A stretch of 64,000 bases of DNA from Brevibacterium renqingii (GCF_017808105.1 NZ_JADBHF010000002.1:248001-312000); one strand, 5' to 3'. Positions 1-8,676 are shown, counted from the stretch's first letter. The notes: generated by a model not told the origin, from the letters alone. Numbers and translations are program-made.

Positions 1-711
1 GCCGTCGCGGCGGCCGAGACCGCGGACCCGAGCCACAGCGTGACCACGGCGATCAAGACCATCGTCTGGCGCATCCTCGGCCTCTACATCGGGTCAGTGG
101 CGATCATCGTCCTCGTCCTCGATTGGACGGACCCGCGCCTGGCCGACTCGCCGTTCGTCGCCGTCCTCGACACCGCAGGACTGCCGGTCGTCGCCGCCCT
201 GCTCGGGGCGGTCATCGTCATCGCGCTGCTGTCGTCGATGAACGCCAACATCTACGGGGCCTCCCGCATGTCCTTCTCGATGTCCCAGCGTCGGATGCTG
301 CCGGCCGCCTTCGGACGGGCCTCGCGTCGCGGCGTTCCCATCGCCTCGGTGCTGGCGACCTCGGCGTTCGGTTTCGTCGCCGTAGCGCTCAACTACTTCT
401 GGGCCGAGGAGGTTCTCGGCCTCCTGCTCAACATCGTCGGTTCGACGCTCATCGTCACCTGGGTCGTCACCCTCGTCTCGCACATCATCCTGCGCCACCG
501 CGCCGAGGCCGCCGGGCAGGAGCTGCCGCTGAAGATGTGGCTCTTCCCCTGGCTGTCCTATGCCGCACTGGCCGGCATCGCCACGATCCTCATCCTCGGC
601 CTCACCGTCGAATCCGTCCGCTTCCAGATCGTCGGCACCCTGATCTTCGTCGCCGCGCTCTACCTCGTCGGCCTCGTCGTCACCAAACGCAGTCGCGCCG
701 CGAAGGCCTGA
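1..711 (+). CDS. amino-acid permease, APC family (3' part)
   Basis: The reading frame is open from the first base, so the gene begins upstream of the window; about 236 C-terminal residues are visible. They hold several hydrophobic membrane helices and a loop with SMNANIYGASRMSFSMSQ followed by a basic RRMLPAAFGRASRRGVP stretch. That pattern (N-x-x-x-Y-x-x-S/A-R-x-x-x-x-x-S) is typical of TM8-TM9 in AAT-type amino-acid:cation symporters of the APC superfamily. The probable role is proton-coupled uptake of an amino acid across the cytoplasmic membrane. The protein ends with a basic tail (TKRSRAAKA). The substrate cannot be told from this part. The next gene is convergent. Confidence 0.85.
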   Translation, partial: AVAAAETADPSHSVTTAIKTIVWRILGLYIGSVAIIVLVLDWTDPRLADSPFVAVLDTAGLPVVAALLGAVIVIALLSSMNANIYGASRMSFSMSQRRMLPAAFGRASRRGVPIASVLATSAFGFVAVALNYFWAEEVLGLLLNIVGSTLIVTWVVTLVSHIILRHRAEAAGQELPLKMWLFPWLSYAALAGIATILILGLTVESVRFQIVGTLIFVAALYLVGLVVTKRSRAAKA

Positions 712-785
712 GTCCGAGCTGCCTCAGATCCCGGTCCCAGGTGTGTTCGTGTGCTGAGTCGGGACCGTCTCACGTGCCGAGCCGG

Positions 786-877
786 CGCGGTCGCGTGGCG
801 AGGCTGGTCGCGGTCACGTGCCGAGGCTGGGCGCGGTCACGTGCCGAGCCCGGGCGCGGTCACGGTCAGTGCCGAGG
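786..877. repeat. 23-bp tandem repeat, four copies
   Basis: Units begin at 786, 809, 832 and 855 and share the core CGCGGTCACGTGCCGAG. The period is exactly 23 bp and the last copy is degenerate. The array lies in the convergent gap between the permease and the oxidoreductase gene and runs into the last codons of the latter, so it may have changed that protein's C-terminus. Each good copy contains the palindrome CACGTG. Confidence 0.85.
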
Positions 878-1795
878 ACGATTCAGTGCCGCGATCTGCG
901 CCTCCAGGGCCGGCGATTCGTTCGTCCCCGCTCCCCAGCCGGTGAGCATGTTCCGCGTCTGATCCACGTGCCGGCCGAAGTGGCGTCCGGCGTAGGCGGT
1001 GACATCGATCGGGACGGCGAACTCAATCGCTTCGAGCACACCTCGTGCGATGACCGCAGACATCGGCACGGGCAGTCCGAGCCGGGCACGCACCGCCTCG
1101 GCGGCGGCCTGCGTGGGACGGTGCAGGTGCGCCTTCAGCCGTGCCCAATTGCCGCCGTGGATGCTCAGCTCCGCAACATAGGGGATGAACACTGCAGGCG
1201 GCACCACTGCCGCGGCGATCGGGGCCGGAAGGACGAGACGTCCGAGCCCGCGCACGAGACGCCGCACCGCTTCCCGTTGGCCCGCGAGGAGGAACCTCGG
1301 CAGGTCGGCGGGTGCCCAATAACGCACCTCCCGCCCGTCCGGCGCAGCTTCCTCGCCGAGGCGTTCGGACAGGAACATCGGTGCGAGGACGACGACCTCG
1401 GCGGCGGGGAACTCGGACCGCGCGCGGTCGAGGTCGCCTTCGACCTGACTGGTGATCGCGATGGACTTCGGAGCGATCTCGCGAATCGCCGAGGCGACTG
1501 CCGGGTCGAGGTCGCCCGGTCGAGTGGAGAGGACGACGAGGTCCCAGACACCCGCGGCGCCGGCCCAGTCGGTGACGGTGACGCGTCGGGTCGCTGCCAC
1601 TTCGGTCGCCCTCTGGCCCGCCCGCGCCCCCTCTGGGGTTGATCCGCCCGGCTCGGGTCTTCCCACCCGACGCGGGTAGGACGCACGCGGACCCGACGCG
1701 GGCGCGCGGCCTGCGACGGCGACCTCGTGGGCGTCGGTGAAGAGCGCGGCCCCGGCGAGGCCGATGGCCCCGGCACCCTGGAACAGCACTCTCAT
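866..1795 (-). CDS. ketopantoate-reductase-like NAD(P)-binding oxidoreductase
   Basis: The product is 309 residues from the ATG at 1795, which begins MRVLFQGAGAIG. A longer frame reaches 1831 but would overlap ispF, so the 1795 start is preferred; it lies 13 bp after the ispF stop. The N-terminus has a Rossmann GxGxxG (GAGAIG), and the overall plan (nucleotide-binding domain, then a helical C-terminal domain) fits the ApbA/PanE family. Similarity in the C-terminal domain is loose, so a true ketopantoate reductase activity is not established. It is the last gene of the carD-ispD-ispF transcription unit. The end of the gene overlaps a 23-bp tandem repeat. Confidence 0.6.
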   Translation of the reverse strand: MRVLFQGAGAIGLAGAALFTDAHEVAVAGRAPASGPRASYPRRVGRPEPGGSTPEGARAGQRATEVAATRRVTVTDWAGAAGVWDLVVLSTRPGDLDPAVASAIREIAPKSIAITSQVEGDLDRARSEFPAAEVVVLAPMFLSERLGEEAAPDGREVRYWAPADLPRFLLAGQREAVRRLVRGLGRLVLPAPIAAAVVPPAVFIPYVAELSIHGGNWARLKAHLHRPTQAAAEAVRARLGLPVPMSAVIARGVLEAIEFAVPIDVTAYAGRHFGRHVDQTRNMLTGWGAGTNESPALEAQIAALNRPRH

Positions 1796-1808
1796 TCTGC
1801 TCGCCCGG

Positions 1809-2294
1809 TCATCTCGGGTACACCAGGGCATTGGCGATGGCGGCCAGCCCCTCGCCGCGACCGGTCAGCCCGAGACCGTCTGCTGTCGTGCCCGCGACGG
1901 ACACCGCGGCACCGGCTGCGGCCGACAGAACATGCCCGGCCTCGGAGCGCCGGGCACCGATCTTCGGGCGGTTCCCGATGACCTGGACGGCGATGTTGCC
2001 GATCTCGAAACCGGCCGTACGGACGATTCGGGCCGCCTCGGCGAGCAGGTCGGTCCCCGGGGCTCCGGCGAGTTCCGGACGGTCGACGCCGAAGTGCCGC
2101 CCGAGGTCGCCGAGATCGGCTGCGGAGAACAGCGCATCGCAGCAGGCATGGGCGGCCACATCCGAGTCCGAATGTCCCTCGAGACCGGCCTGTCCCGGCC
2201 ACAGGAGACCCGCGACCCAGAGCTCGCGTGCAGGATCGGGGGAGAAGGCGTGCACGTCGACGCCGACGCCGATGCGGGGAATGATTGCAGTCAT
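1809..2294 (-). CDS. ispF: 2-C-methyl-D-erythritol 2,4-cyclodiphosphate synthase
   Basis: A 161-residue protein of normal family length. It makes the cyclic diphosphate intermediate of the non-mevalonate (MEP) isoprenoid pathway. The N-terminal GVGVDVHAF motif carries the metal-binding Asp and His (DVH), followed by [21 protein letters not shown], in which GHSD and AH form the active site, and [13 protein letters not shown] near the end. Its start overlaps the ispD stop by 4 bp (ATGA), so the two are probably translationally coupled. IspD and IspF catalyse non-consecutive steps of the same pathway and are often adjacent or fused. Confidence 0.95.
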   Translation of the reverse strand: MTAIIPRIGVGVDVHAFSPDPARELWVAGLLWPGQAGLEGHSDSDVAAHACCDALFSAADLGDLGRHFGVDRPELAGAPGTDLLAEAARIVRTAGFEIGNIAVQVIGNRPKIGARRSEAGHVLSAAAGAAVSVAGTTADGLGLTGRGEGLAAIANALVYPR

Positions 2295-3247
2295 CGCTGC
2301 TCTCCTGAGTCTCTCGTCAGGGAATCAGTGTCCGTCGCCGGGGAATCAGTGCCTGTCGCCGGAGAGCCTGTGTCTGACGTCAAGGGCGCGGCTCCGGTGC
2401 CCTCATCCCTGATTCGCGCCAGCTGCTCACCGAGGAGCAGATCGAGCGGATAGGTGATCTTCAACGCCTCCTCGTGACCGGGCACGGCCACGACGTCGAA
2501 GCCGAGGCGTTCGACCAGCCCCGCGTCATCCGTCGGCGCAGCCCCGCCGGCTGCAGGCACCGTGTCCGTCGGCGCAGCCCCGCCGACTGCTGCGGCTTCT
2601 TCGTCGCTCACCGCGTCGGGGTCCCTCCGGTGCTGTTCGTGGGCGCGCAGGAGGACTTCGGTCCTGAAACCCTGAGGCGTCTGCACTCGGCGCAGGTCTG
2701 CGCGTTCGAGAGCTCCGCTCAGTCTTTCCCTGGAACCGGAGGACACCTGCACCAGCGGCCTAGCACTCTCGCTCGCACCTGCGCGGCTCGAACCGGAATC
2801 TGCCGGCACTGCACGACGGACGGTGTCGATCATCGGCAGGACCGGAACGACCGCCGCGGCGCCTGAGCGCACTGCTGCCAGCACACGTCGGAACACCTCG
2901 GGCGGGGTCAGGCAGCGTGCCGCGTCGTGGACGAGCACGAATTCGGCATCGCCGACGTGTTTCAAGGCAATTTGCACTGATTCCGTGCGGTCATTTCCGC
3001 CTGCTACGGCTGTGATTGACATTCTGCATTCAGTATTCGCGGTTACCGCGGCGATTTCTTCGCGTGCCCGGAAAAGAAACTCCTCGGGAGCCGCGACCAC
3101 GACTGTGGAGGCGACTCCCGAGGAGTTGATCGCGTCGAGGCTGCGGGCCAGCAGGCTCCGCCCGTTCACACGGACGAAGGCCTTCGGCTCAGCGCCGCCC
3201 AAGCGAGTTCCCGACCCTGCGGCCGGGATGATGACACAGGTGCTCAG
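2291..3247 (-). CDS. ispD: 2-C-methyl-D-erythritol 4-phosphate cytidylyltransferase
   Basis: About 318 residues; it activates MEP with CTP in the MEP isoprenoid pathway. The conserved N-terminal nucleotide-binding motif ([14 protein letters not shown]) lies upstream of the first ordinary start codon (TTG at 3202), so the gene must begin earlier. The only sensible codon is CTG at 3247-3245, overlapping the carD stop as CTGA. Other family motifs are LVHDAAR, a TVRR loop, QTPQGF and TDDAGLVE. Two in-frame 36-bp repeats (plus-strand 2532-2590) add GGAAPTD copies to a loop, and the C-terminus has a Thr/Ser/Asp-rich repetitive tail. The enzyme is longer than the usual 220-240 residues because of these additions. 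Confidence 0.92.
   Translation of the reverse strand: MSTCVIIPAAGSGTRLGGAEPKAFVRVNGRSLLARSLDAINSSGVASTVVVAAPEEFLFRAREEIAAVTANTECRMSITAVAGGNDRTESVQIALKHVGDAEFVLVHDAARCLTPPEVFRRVLAAVRSGAAAVVPVLPMIDTVRRAVPADSGSSRAGASESARPLVQVSSGSRERLSGALERADLRRVQTPQGFRTEVLLRAHEQHRRDPDAVSDEEAAAVGGAAPTDTVPAAGGAAPTDDAGLVERLGFDVVAVPGHEEALKITYPLDLLLGEQLARIRDEGTGAAPLTSDTGSPATGTDSPATDTDSLTRDSGEQR
2532..2590. repeat. in-frame 36-bp repeat inside ispD
   Basis: Two 23-bp near-identical copies at 2532-2554 and 2568-2590 begin GTCGGCGCAGCCCCGCCG and differ at one base. The 36-bp period keeps the reading frame and duplicates a [11 protein letters not shown] segment in a surface loop of IspD. Confidence 0.8.
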
Positions 3248-3726
3248 GATGCGAGCACTTCGTCCAGCAGGGCCTCTGCCTCGGACTCTTCCTTCTTCTC
3301 AGCCAGGGCGAGTTCGGAGACGAGGATCTGCCGAGCCTTCGAGAGCATGCGCTTCTCACCGGTCGACAGGCCGCGGTCCTGCTCGCGACGCCAGAGATCG
3401 CGGACGACCTCGGCGACCTTGATGACGTCTCCGGACTGGAGCTTCTCGAGATTGGCCTTGTACCGGCGGGACCAGTTGGCAGGCTCTTCGACGAATTCCG
3501 CGCGGAGGACATTGAAGACCTTCTCCACGCCTTCCTCACCGACGACATCTCGCACACCGACGAGGTCGCAGTTCTCGGCCGGGACCTCGATCACTAGATC
3601 ACCATGGGCGACCTGGAGCTTGAGATACAGTTTCTCCTCACCTTTGATGGATCGCTTCTTGATTTCTTGGATTGTCGCTGCACCGTGATGTGGATAGACA
3701 ACAGTGTCGCCGACCTGGAAACTCAT
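3244..3726 (-). CDS. carD: CarD family transcriptional regulator
   Basis: A 160-residue protein. Actinobacterial CarD binds the RNA polymerase beta subunit and stabilises open complexes at rRNA and many other promoters. The N-terminal RNAP-interacting (Tudor-like) domain starts [17 protein letters not shown]. The C-terminal helical DNA-binding domain includes [13 protein letters not shown] and the tryptophan in VRDLWRRE, which corresponds to the residue that wedges promoter DNA. It heads an operon with ispD and ispF, as in mycobacteria (carD-ispD-ispF), and is divergent from an LpqE-like lipoprotein. An extended -10 element lies about 30 bp upstream. Confidence 0.95.
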   Translation of the reverse strand: MSFQVGDTVVYPHHGAATIQEIKKRSIKGEEKLYLKLQVAHGDLVIEVPAENCDLVGVRDVVGEEGVEKVFNVLRAEFVEEPANWSRRYKANLEKLQSGDVIKVAEVVRDLWRREQDRGLSTGEKRMLSKARQILVSELALAEKKEESEAEALLDEVLAS

Positions 3727-3756
3727 ATTCTCTTCAAACCCCTTTCGCGGAATCCC

Positions 3757-3765
3757 AGTTTACCA
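3757..3765 (-). promoter_or_regulatory. candidate extended -10 promoter of carD
   Basis: The minus strand reads TGGTAAACT, that is TGn followed by TAAACT, an extended -10 hexamer. It is about 30 bp before the carD ATG. A weak -35 (TTTCTG) is 15 bp upstream, a short spacer. Assignment rests on motif and position only. Confidence 0.45.
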
Positions 3766-3930
3766 TGAGGCTCGCCACAGAAATCGCTCAGAGTCATGAA
3801 ACATCGTGCTAGGCTCCGCTCCTCGACCTCATTCCGGAGCGGCCCCGACCCCCTCGCCAGCGGGAACATCGTCATCGGGCGCATTGCCGCCGAGGACGGA
3901 TACCGAGACGAACGCCTCAGGCGCTGCGAA

Positions 3931-3976
3931 CCGCGCCTTCTCACATCCGCGCCTTCTCACATCCGCGCCTTCCACG
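3931..3976. repeat. 16-bp tandem repeat in carD/lpqE gap
   Basis: Two perfect 16-bp units, CCGCGCCTTCTCACAT, start at 3931 and 3947, followed by a partial third at 3963. They lie in the 368-bp divergent gap (3727-4094) between carD and the lipoprotein gene. The rest of that gap holds only the two promoter regions; I see no further gene in it. Confidence 0.8.
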
Positions 3977-4052
3977 GCAGCTGCCCCACACGCCCCATCG
4001 CGGAACCTCATCCAGGTGACGGAGCCGGTTCTACAGCAGGTCAAAAACCGGG

Positions 4053-4058
4053 TAGTAT
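4053..4058 (+). promoter_or_regulatory. candidate -10 element of LpqE-like gene
   Basis: TAGTAT lies 36 bp before the ATG at 4095, with a weak -35 (TTCTAC, 4029-4034) at an 18-bp spacing. A purine-rich AAGGAG at 4085-4090 is the ribosome-binding site. Confidence 0.4.
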
Positions 4059-4094
4059 ACAGACTGATCTTGTATTGCCACTTCAAGGAGCATA

Positions 4095-4646
4095 ATGAAA
4101 CGGCACAACCGCGCGGCTCTCGCCGTTGCCGCACTCGCTCTCGTCATTCCCGTCAGCGGATGTGCAAGCCTGCTGTCTCCCCATCAGACCGCCGAATACC
4201 ATTACAACGGCGGCGACGGGGCCTGGGGCACCGTCGGTGACGTCGAGGTCCGTGGGCTCATGCTCATCATGGACGAGTCCGGCAAGGGCCCGGCACAGCT
4301 GTTCTTCACCCTGATCAACAAGGGTGACTCCACCGCCAAGGTGTCCGTCGAGGTCGCCGGCACCTCGGTCACCGAATCGGTCAAGGCCGGCGATACCTTC
4401 GTCCAGGATCCCAAGAGCCCGGCGACCTCCAGCAAGGACGTCGTCACCGTCGACAAGCTCAAGGCCGAACCCGGCGATCTCGTCGACGTCACGGTCAAGG
4501 TCGGCGGCGAGGAGAAGACGATCGAGGCCCAGCTGCTCACGGACACTCTGCCCTACTACGAGGAGTACGTGCCTTCCGAGTCGCCGTCGAACGTGCCCAG
4601 CGAGGACGCCGCCTCGACAGAGGGAACCGCCGCAGCCAACGGCTGA
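4095..4646 (+). CDS. LpqE-like lipoprotein
   Basis: A 183-residue secreted lipoprotein. It has a signal peptide with a basic N-terminus (MKRHNR), a hydrophobic core and the lipobox VSGC, giving a lipidated Cys at residue 23. The mature part resembles a single beta-sandwich domain (alternating strands such as LMLIMDESGKGPAQLFFTLINKGDS), followed by a Ser/Glu/Ala-rich flexible tail. The position divergent to carD is the same as lpqE in mycobacteria, and the layout (short lipoprotein with a PCuAC-like or immunoglobulin-like domain) agrees. Its function is unknown. Orthology is inferred from context more than from sequence identity. Confidence 0.7.
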   Translation: MKRHNRAALAVAALALVIPVSGCASLLSPHQTAEYHYNGGDGAWGTVGDVEVRGLMLIMDESGKGPAQLFFTLINKGDSTAKVSVEVAGTSVTESVKAGDTFVQDPKSPATSSKDVVTVDKLKAEPGDLVDVTVKVGGEEKTIEAQLLTDTLPYYEEYVPSESPSNVPSEDAASTEGTAAANG

Positions 4647-4728
4647 TCGTCCGCCCCGAGGCTGCCCACCGCCCCGAGGACTGTCCGCCGGACCGACGCG
4701 CCGTTTTCGCCTCGCTGTTCGCAGACAC

Positions 4729-4765
4729 GCAAGGAGCCGCTCACGTGATGTGAGCGGCTCCTTGC
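4729..4765. terminator. bidirectional hairpin terminator
   Basis: A perfect 16-bp inverted repeat, arms GCAAGGAGCCGCTCAC (4729-4744) and its complement (4750-4765), with a 5-nt loop. It lies between the convergent lipoprotein gene and regX3, so it can serve both. There is no long T tract, as is common in actinobacteria. Confidence 0.85.
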
Positions 4766-4809
4766 GCATTCGTTCTCGAACGGCAGACGGCCTTCCGGGA
4801 CAGCTCGGC

Positions 4810-5493
4810 TCAGGCCTCGAACTTGTACCCGAGACCGCGCACGGTCGTGAGCAGGCGCGGCTCCGAGGGGTTCTCCTCGACCTTCGCGCGCAGGCGTTTG
4901 ACATGGACGTCGAGGGTCTTCGTATCCCCCACATAGTCCTCGCCCCAGATGCGGTCGATGAGCTGGCCGCGGGTCATCACCCGCCCCGAGTTGCGCACGA
5001 GGATCTCGAGCAGCTCGAACTCCTTGAGCGGCATGGACAGCTCCTCGCCGCGAACGGACACGACATGCCGTTCGACGTCGATGCGCACTCCCCCGGCCTC
5101 GAGCACCGACTCGTCCTCGAAGTCATCGGCCTCGACGTTGCGTCGCAGCACCGCACGCACCCGAGCGAGCAGCTCACGCGAGGAGTACGGTTTCGTCACA
5201 TAGTCATCGGCGCCGAGCTCGAGCCCCACGACCTTGTCGATCTCCGAGTCCTTGGCCGTGAGCATGATGATCGGCACATTCGACTTCGCGCGCAGCTCGC
5301 GGCACACCTCGGTGCCGGAGACGCCGGGCAGCATGAGGTCGAGCAGGACCAGGTCGGCGCCGGTGCGGTCGAACTCCGCCAGAGCCTTCAGTCCGTCATC
5401 GGCGACCGTCACCTCGTACCCTTCCTTATCGAGCAGGTACGACAGCGGGTCCGAGAACGAATCCTCGTCCTCGACGAGCAGAATACGAGTCAC
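4810..5493 (-). CDS. regX3: response regulator RegX3, OmpR/PhoB family
   Basis: A 227-residue two-domain regulator. The receiver domain has the acidic pair in LLVEDED, the phospho-acceptor Asp52 (LLDLMLPG), the conserved Thr (MLTAKD) and Lys (VTKPYS). The C-terminal winged helix ends with YVGDTKTLDVHVKRLRAKVE and VRGLGYKFE. Its partner is the kinase directly upstream; the starts overlap as GTGA (5490-5493), implying coupled translation. In mycobacteria the pair controls the phosphate-starvation response, including pst. Candidate PHO-type repeats near senX3 and pstS in this window support the same role. Confidence 0.93.
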   Translation of the reverse strand: MTRILLVEDEDSFSDPLSYLLDKEGYEVTVADDGLKALAEFDRTGADLVLLDLMLPGVSGTEVCRELRAKSNVPIIMLTAKDSEIDKVVGLELGADDYVTKPYSSRELLARVRAVLRRNVEADDFEDESVLEAGGVRIDVERHVVSVRGEELSMPLKEFELLEILVRNSGRVMTRGQLIDRIWGEDYVGDTKTLDVHVKRLRAKVEENPSEPRLLTTVRGLGYKFEA

Positions 5494-6941
5494 GTTGTGA
5501 GCTTCCTTTGTTCGTTTTCATCGGTCAGATCCTGGGGCGTCCCCTCCGCTGCGATGGCGGCGTCGCTCTCATTATCTCGGACGGAAGGTTCATCAACGTC
5601 ATCGCCCGTGCCTTCCCCTTCCGAGGCGGGCTCCGAGGGCCCCGTCGAGGCGGGCGCCTCCCGGTCCTCCGGCGCGGGTTCCGCGGGATGCTCGAGGAGC
5701 ACCCCCGCCGGCGCCGAGGAGCTCGCTTCGGACTCGGACGCGTTTCCGGCCAGCGGCAGCACGATGGTGAATGTCGAGCCCTTGCCCAGCTGACTCCACA
5801 CCCGCACCTCTCCGCCGTGGGTGGCGATGATGTGCTTGACGATGCTCAGGCCCAGACCCGTGCCTCCGGTGATCCGAGACCGGGCCGGGTCCACACGGTA
5901 GAAGCGCTCGAAGACCCGTGCCGTGTCCTGCGCGGACATGCCGATGCCCTGGTCGGTCACGGAGATCTCGACGCGTTCGTCGACGAGGTCGACCCCGACC
6001 CCGACACGGGTGCCGTCGGGCGAGTAGCTGATGGCGTTGTCGATGAGGTTGCGGACGGCGTTGACGAGCAGCTCGTAGTTGCCTTCGATGAGCAGGTCGC
6101 TCGGTGGGGAGATCTCGATGTGGATGCTCTTGCCCTCGGCGCGCGTCCGGGCACGGTCGGCTGCATCGTCGACCACCTCGGCGGCGGAGATCTTCTCCGT
6201 GGTCGCCGGTGCCGCATGGTCCTGGACGCGGGAGAGGTCGATGATCTCCTGCACGAGCTGGGTGAGTCGCTTCGACTCCCGCTGCATGCGTCCGCCGAAG
6301 CGCTCCACCGCGGCCGGATCGTCGGCGAAGTCGGTGACCGCCTCGGCGAGGAGCGCCATCGCGCCGATCGGAGTCTTGAGCTCGTGCGAGACGTTGGCGA
6401 CGAAGTCGCGGCGGACAGCGTCGACGCGCTTCGATTCGGTCTGATCATCGCAGAGGACGAGGACGAAGGAAGTACCCAGGGGCGCCACACGGGCGTGGAG
6501 GAAGCGGAGCACCGAGTCGGAGTTCTCCCGCGTCTGCTCGAGGTCGATCTCCTCGATGAGCCCGCGGGTGCGGACGCGGCCGACGACGCGCAGCATCTCG
6601 GCGGAGGCGAGCGAATGGCCCCTGACCAGGCCGAAGGTGTAGGCCGCCGGGGACGCTTTGACGACATCGTCGCCGGCGTCGATGACGATCGCCGCCGACG
6701 GCAGAACGGCGAGCACCTCGGCGATGCCTTCGGGCAGATCGTCCTCGGAGTGCAGATCGGCAGCATCACGGGAACGTTCGCTGAATCGGAACGCGAGAAT
6801 GCCCGCTATGCCCAGGCCCAGGCCGACGACGCCGGTCAGGACCGCCACTACCAAGAGATCCACACCCACAAGCTTAGGCGCTGTCCGCCGTCTCGGGGCA
6901 CCGGATCCCTCGTCAGGGGGCGCATTTGCCGAGGAATTCAC
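5490..6941 (-). CDS. senX3: sensor histidine kinase SenX3
   Basis: A 483-residue membrane kinase. One clear membrane segment (about residues 26-52) precedes a PAS-like cytoplasmic domain (about 80-165), a HisKA domain with phospho-acceptor His186 in VANVSHELKTP, and an ATPase domain with N (NLIDNAISYSP), G1 (DQGIGMS), F (FERFYRV) and G2 (GTGLGLSIVK) boxes. The Glu/Ser/Ala-rich tail of about 90 residues is longer than in mycobacterial SenX3. The GTG start at 6941 is the longest choice and a slightly shorter protein is possible. It is divergent from phoU, and PhoU is thought to link the Pst transporter with this kinase. Confidence 0.92.
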   Translation of the reverse strand: MNSSANAPPDEGSGAPRRRTAPKLVGVDLLVVAVLTGVVGLGLGIAGILAFRFSERSRDAADLHSEDDLPEGIAEVLAVLPSAAIVIDAGDDVVKASPAAYTFGLVRGHSLASAEMLRVVGRVRTRGLIEEIDLEQTRENSDSVLRFLHARVAPLGTSFVLVLCDDQTESKRVDAVRRDFVANVSHELKTPIGAMALLAEAVTDFADDPAAVERFGGRMQRESKRLTQLVQEIIDLSRVQDHAAPATTEKISAAEVVDDAADRARTRAEGKSIHIEISPPSDLLIEGNYELLVNAVRNLIDNAISYSPDGTRVGVGVDLVDERVEISVTDQGIGMSAQDTARVFERFYRVDPARSRITGGTGLGLSIVKHIIATHGGEVRVWSQLGKGSTFTIVLPLAGNASESEASSSAPAGVLLEHPAEPAPEDREAPASTGPSEPASEGEGTGDDVDEPSVRDNESDAAIAAEGTPQDLTDENEQRKLTT

Positions 6942-6968
6942 CTTCGCGACAGTCGACGTTCACCCGCC
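6936..6968. promoter_or_regulatory. candidate PHO box in senX3/phoU gap
   Basis: ATTCACCTTCG (6936-6946) and GTTCACCCGCC (6958-6968) are two copies of an 11-bp TTCACC-type unit whose starts are 22 bp apart, exactly two units, with a degenerate unit between. Actinobacterial PhoP/RegX3 sites are built from 11-bp direct repeats of GTTCACC type. The site is at the 5' end of senX3 and faces phoU, consistent with autoregulation. Confidence 0.55.
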
Positions 6969-7152
6969 CGTGCGAAGCTGACGTCTGTGTGCCTGCGCTC
7001 CCTCGTCCGGGTGCTGCGGCTGTGACCTGATGTCTCGCTTCCGGCGAGCTGAGGACTCGCCGCTCGTGACCGGACGACGATCGGATGCGCACACCCGCCG
7101 AGGCCCCGATGAGTACCGCCCTCGCATGTCTGAGAGTAAGGAACCGCCGTCA

Positions 7153-7815
7153 ATGCGCGAAGTCTTCAGAAACGAATTGGACGATCTGGCCACCCAGCTG
7201 GTCGGCATGTCCACCAAGGCCCTCGACGCAATCCGCCTGGCGAATCAGGCCCTGCATTCGAATGACCTCGAGCTGGCCGAACAGGTCATCGAGGCCGATG
7301 TCGTCATCGACAACATGCAGTTCGCCCTCGACCAGCAGGCAGCCGAGATGCTCGCCCTGCAGGCTCCGGTCGCCGCCGATCTGCGTGCCGTCATCGGTTC
7401 TCTGCGGATGTCCGCTTCCCTCGAGCGCATGGGCGACCTCGCCCGCCACATCGCCCAGCAGGTGCGCATCCGCTACCCGGAATCGGCGATCCCCGAGGTC
7501 TTCGAACCGACGTTCTCCCGCATGGGTGAGTCCGGGGAGAAGATCGCCGAGGCGACCCAACGGCTGCTGTCGAATCCCGGCCTGGCCGATGTGCCCACGA
7601 TCAATGCGATCGACGAGGAGCTCGACGAACTCCACCTGAGCGTGTTCGCGAAGCTCGCTGAGGCACCGGCCGGCTCGCTGGCCCCACGCCACATCGCCGA
7701 TGTCACCCTGCTCTCGCGCTACTACGAGCGCTTCGGCGACCACGCGGTCTCGGTGTCGCAGAAGGTCGAGTACCTGCTCACCGGAAACTGGGAGCCGCAG
7801 CTGTCGAAGAAGTGA
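7153..7815 (+). CDS. phoU: phosphate transport system regulator PhoU
   Basis: A 220-residue helical protein made of two PhoU repeats, each a three-helix bundle. The ATG at 7153 (MREVFRNELDDL) is chosen because it matches the family N-terminus and has AAGGAA (7138-7143) nine bases upstream; the frame extends further back but without family similarity. Metal-binding-type motifs occur in both halves (ASLERMGDLARHIA and YYERFGDHAVSVS). PhoU represses the phosphate regulon by linking PstSCAB to the sensor kinase. Here it stands divergent from senX3-regX3 rather than in the pst operon about 50 kb away. Confidence 0.93.
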   Translation: MREVFRNELDDLATQLVGMSTKALDAIRLANQALHSNDLELAEQVIEADVVIDNMQFALDQQAAEMLALQAPVAADLRAVIGSLRMSASLERMGDLARHIAQQVRIRYPESAIPEVFEPTFSRMGESGEKIAEATQRLLSNPGLADVPTINAIDEELDELHLSVFAKLAEAPAGSLAPRHIADVTLLSRYYERFGDHAVSVSQKVEYLLTGNWEPQLSKK

Positions 7816-7857
7816 GGCACGCGGCGCGCCGAGAGCGGCGCCGCCGACGCGAAAGAC

Positions 7858-7894
7858 GATGATCGCCGAGGTGGATTCCACCTCGGCGATCATC
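7858..7894. terminator. bidirectional hairpin terminator phoU/gpmA
   Basis: A perfect palindrome with 18-bp arms (GATGATCGCCGAGGTGGA and its complement) around one central base, so the real loop is 3-5 nt. It sits between the convergent phoU and gpmA genes. Confidence 0.88.
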
Positions 7895-7932
7895 GTTGCG
7901 CTTCGCTCGTGCCGCTGCTCAGCGGTTCGGGT

Positions 7933-8676
7933 TCAGCGCCCTTGGTTGGCGACCTGGCCGATGGCGGCCTGAGCCGCCTCCGGGTCGAGGTAGGTTCCGC
8001 TGGGCCGGACGGGAGTGAAGTCCTCGGTCAGCTCATAGTGCAGCGGGATGCCGGTGGGGATATTCAGGCCCGTGATGTCGGCATCGGAGATTCCGTCGAG
8101 GTGCTTGACCATCGCACGCAGGGAGTTGCCGTGGGCGGCCACGAGCACGGTCCTGCCGAGGGTGAGTTCGGGGACGAGGACGTCGTACCAGTAAGGCAGC
8201 AGACGATCGATGACATCGGCCAGGCACTCCGTGCGGGGCATCGCATCTCCGAGGTTCGCGTAGCGGGGCTCACCTGCCTGCGAGAACTCCGAGCTGTCGG
8301 CCAGGGCCGGCGGCGGGGTGTCGAAGGACCGGCGCCAGATCATGAACTGCTCTTCGCCGAATTCCTCGCGGATCTCCTTCTTGTTCTTGCCCTGCAGGGC
8401 ACCGTAGTGGCGCTCGTTGAGGCGCCAGCTGCGGTGGACGTCGAGCCACGACAGGTCGGCGGCTTCGAGAGCGATGTTCGCGGTGAGGATCGCCCGCTTG
8501 AGTCGGGAGGTGTGCACGACGTCCGGGAGAAGCCCCTTCTCGCGCAGGAGCTCGCCGGCGCGCTGGCCTTCGGCACGACCCTTGTCGGTCAGGGTCACGT
8601 CGACCCACCCGGTGAACAGATTCTTCTGGTTCCATTCGCTCTCGCCGTGGCGCAGCAGGATGAGGTTATACGTCAT
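7933..8676 (-). CDS. gpmA: 2,3-bisphosphoglycerate-dependent phosphoglycerate mutase
   Basis: A 247-residue cytosolic glycolytic enzyme that interconverts 3- and 2-phosphoglycerate. It shows the phosphohistidine motif [10 protein letters not shown] (His10), the dPGM signature NLFTGWVDV, the active-site segment [15 protein letters not shown], and the second catalytic His in [12 protein letters not shown]. Length is typical of the cofactor-dependent family. It lies in the same neighbourhood as senX3-regX3, a YbjN protein and mshA, an order known from mycobacteria. Confidence 0.96.
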   Translation of the reverse strand: MTYNLILLRHGESEWNQKNLFTGWVDVTLTDKGRAEGQRAGELLREKGLLPDVVHTSRLKRAILTANIALEAADLSWLDVHRSWRLNERHYGALQGKNKKEIREEFGEEQFMIWRRSFDTPPPALADSSEFSQAGEPRYANLGDAMPRTECLADVIDRLLPYWYDVLVPELTLGRTVLVAAHGNSLRAMVKHLDGISDADITGLNIPTGIPLHYELTEDFTPVRPSGTYLDPEAAQAAIGQVANQGR

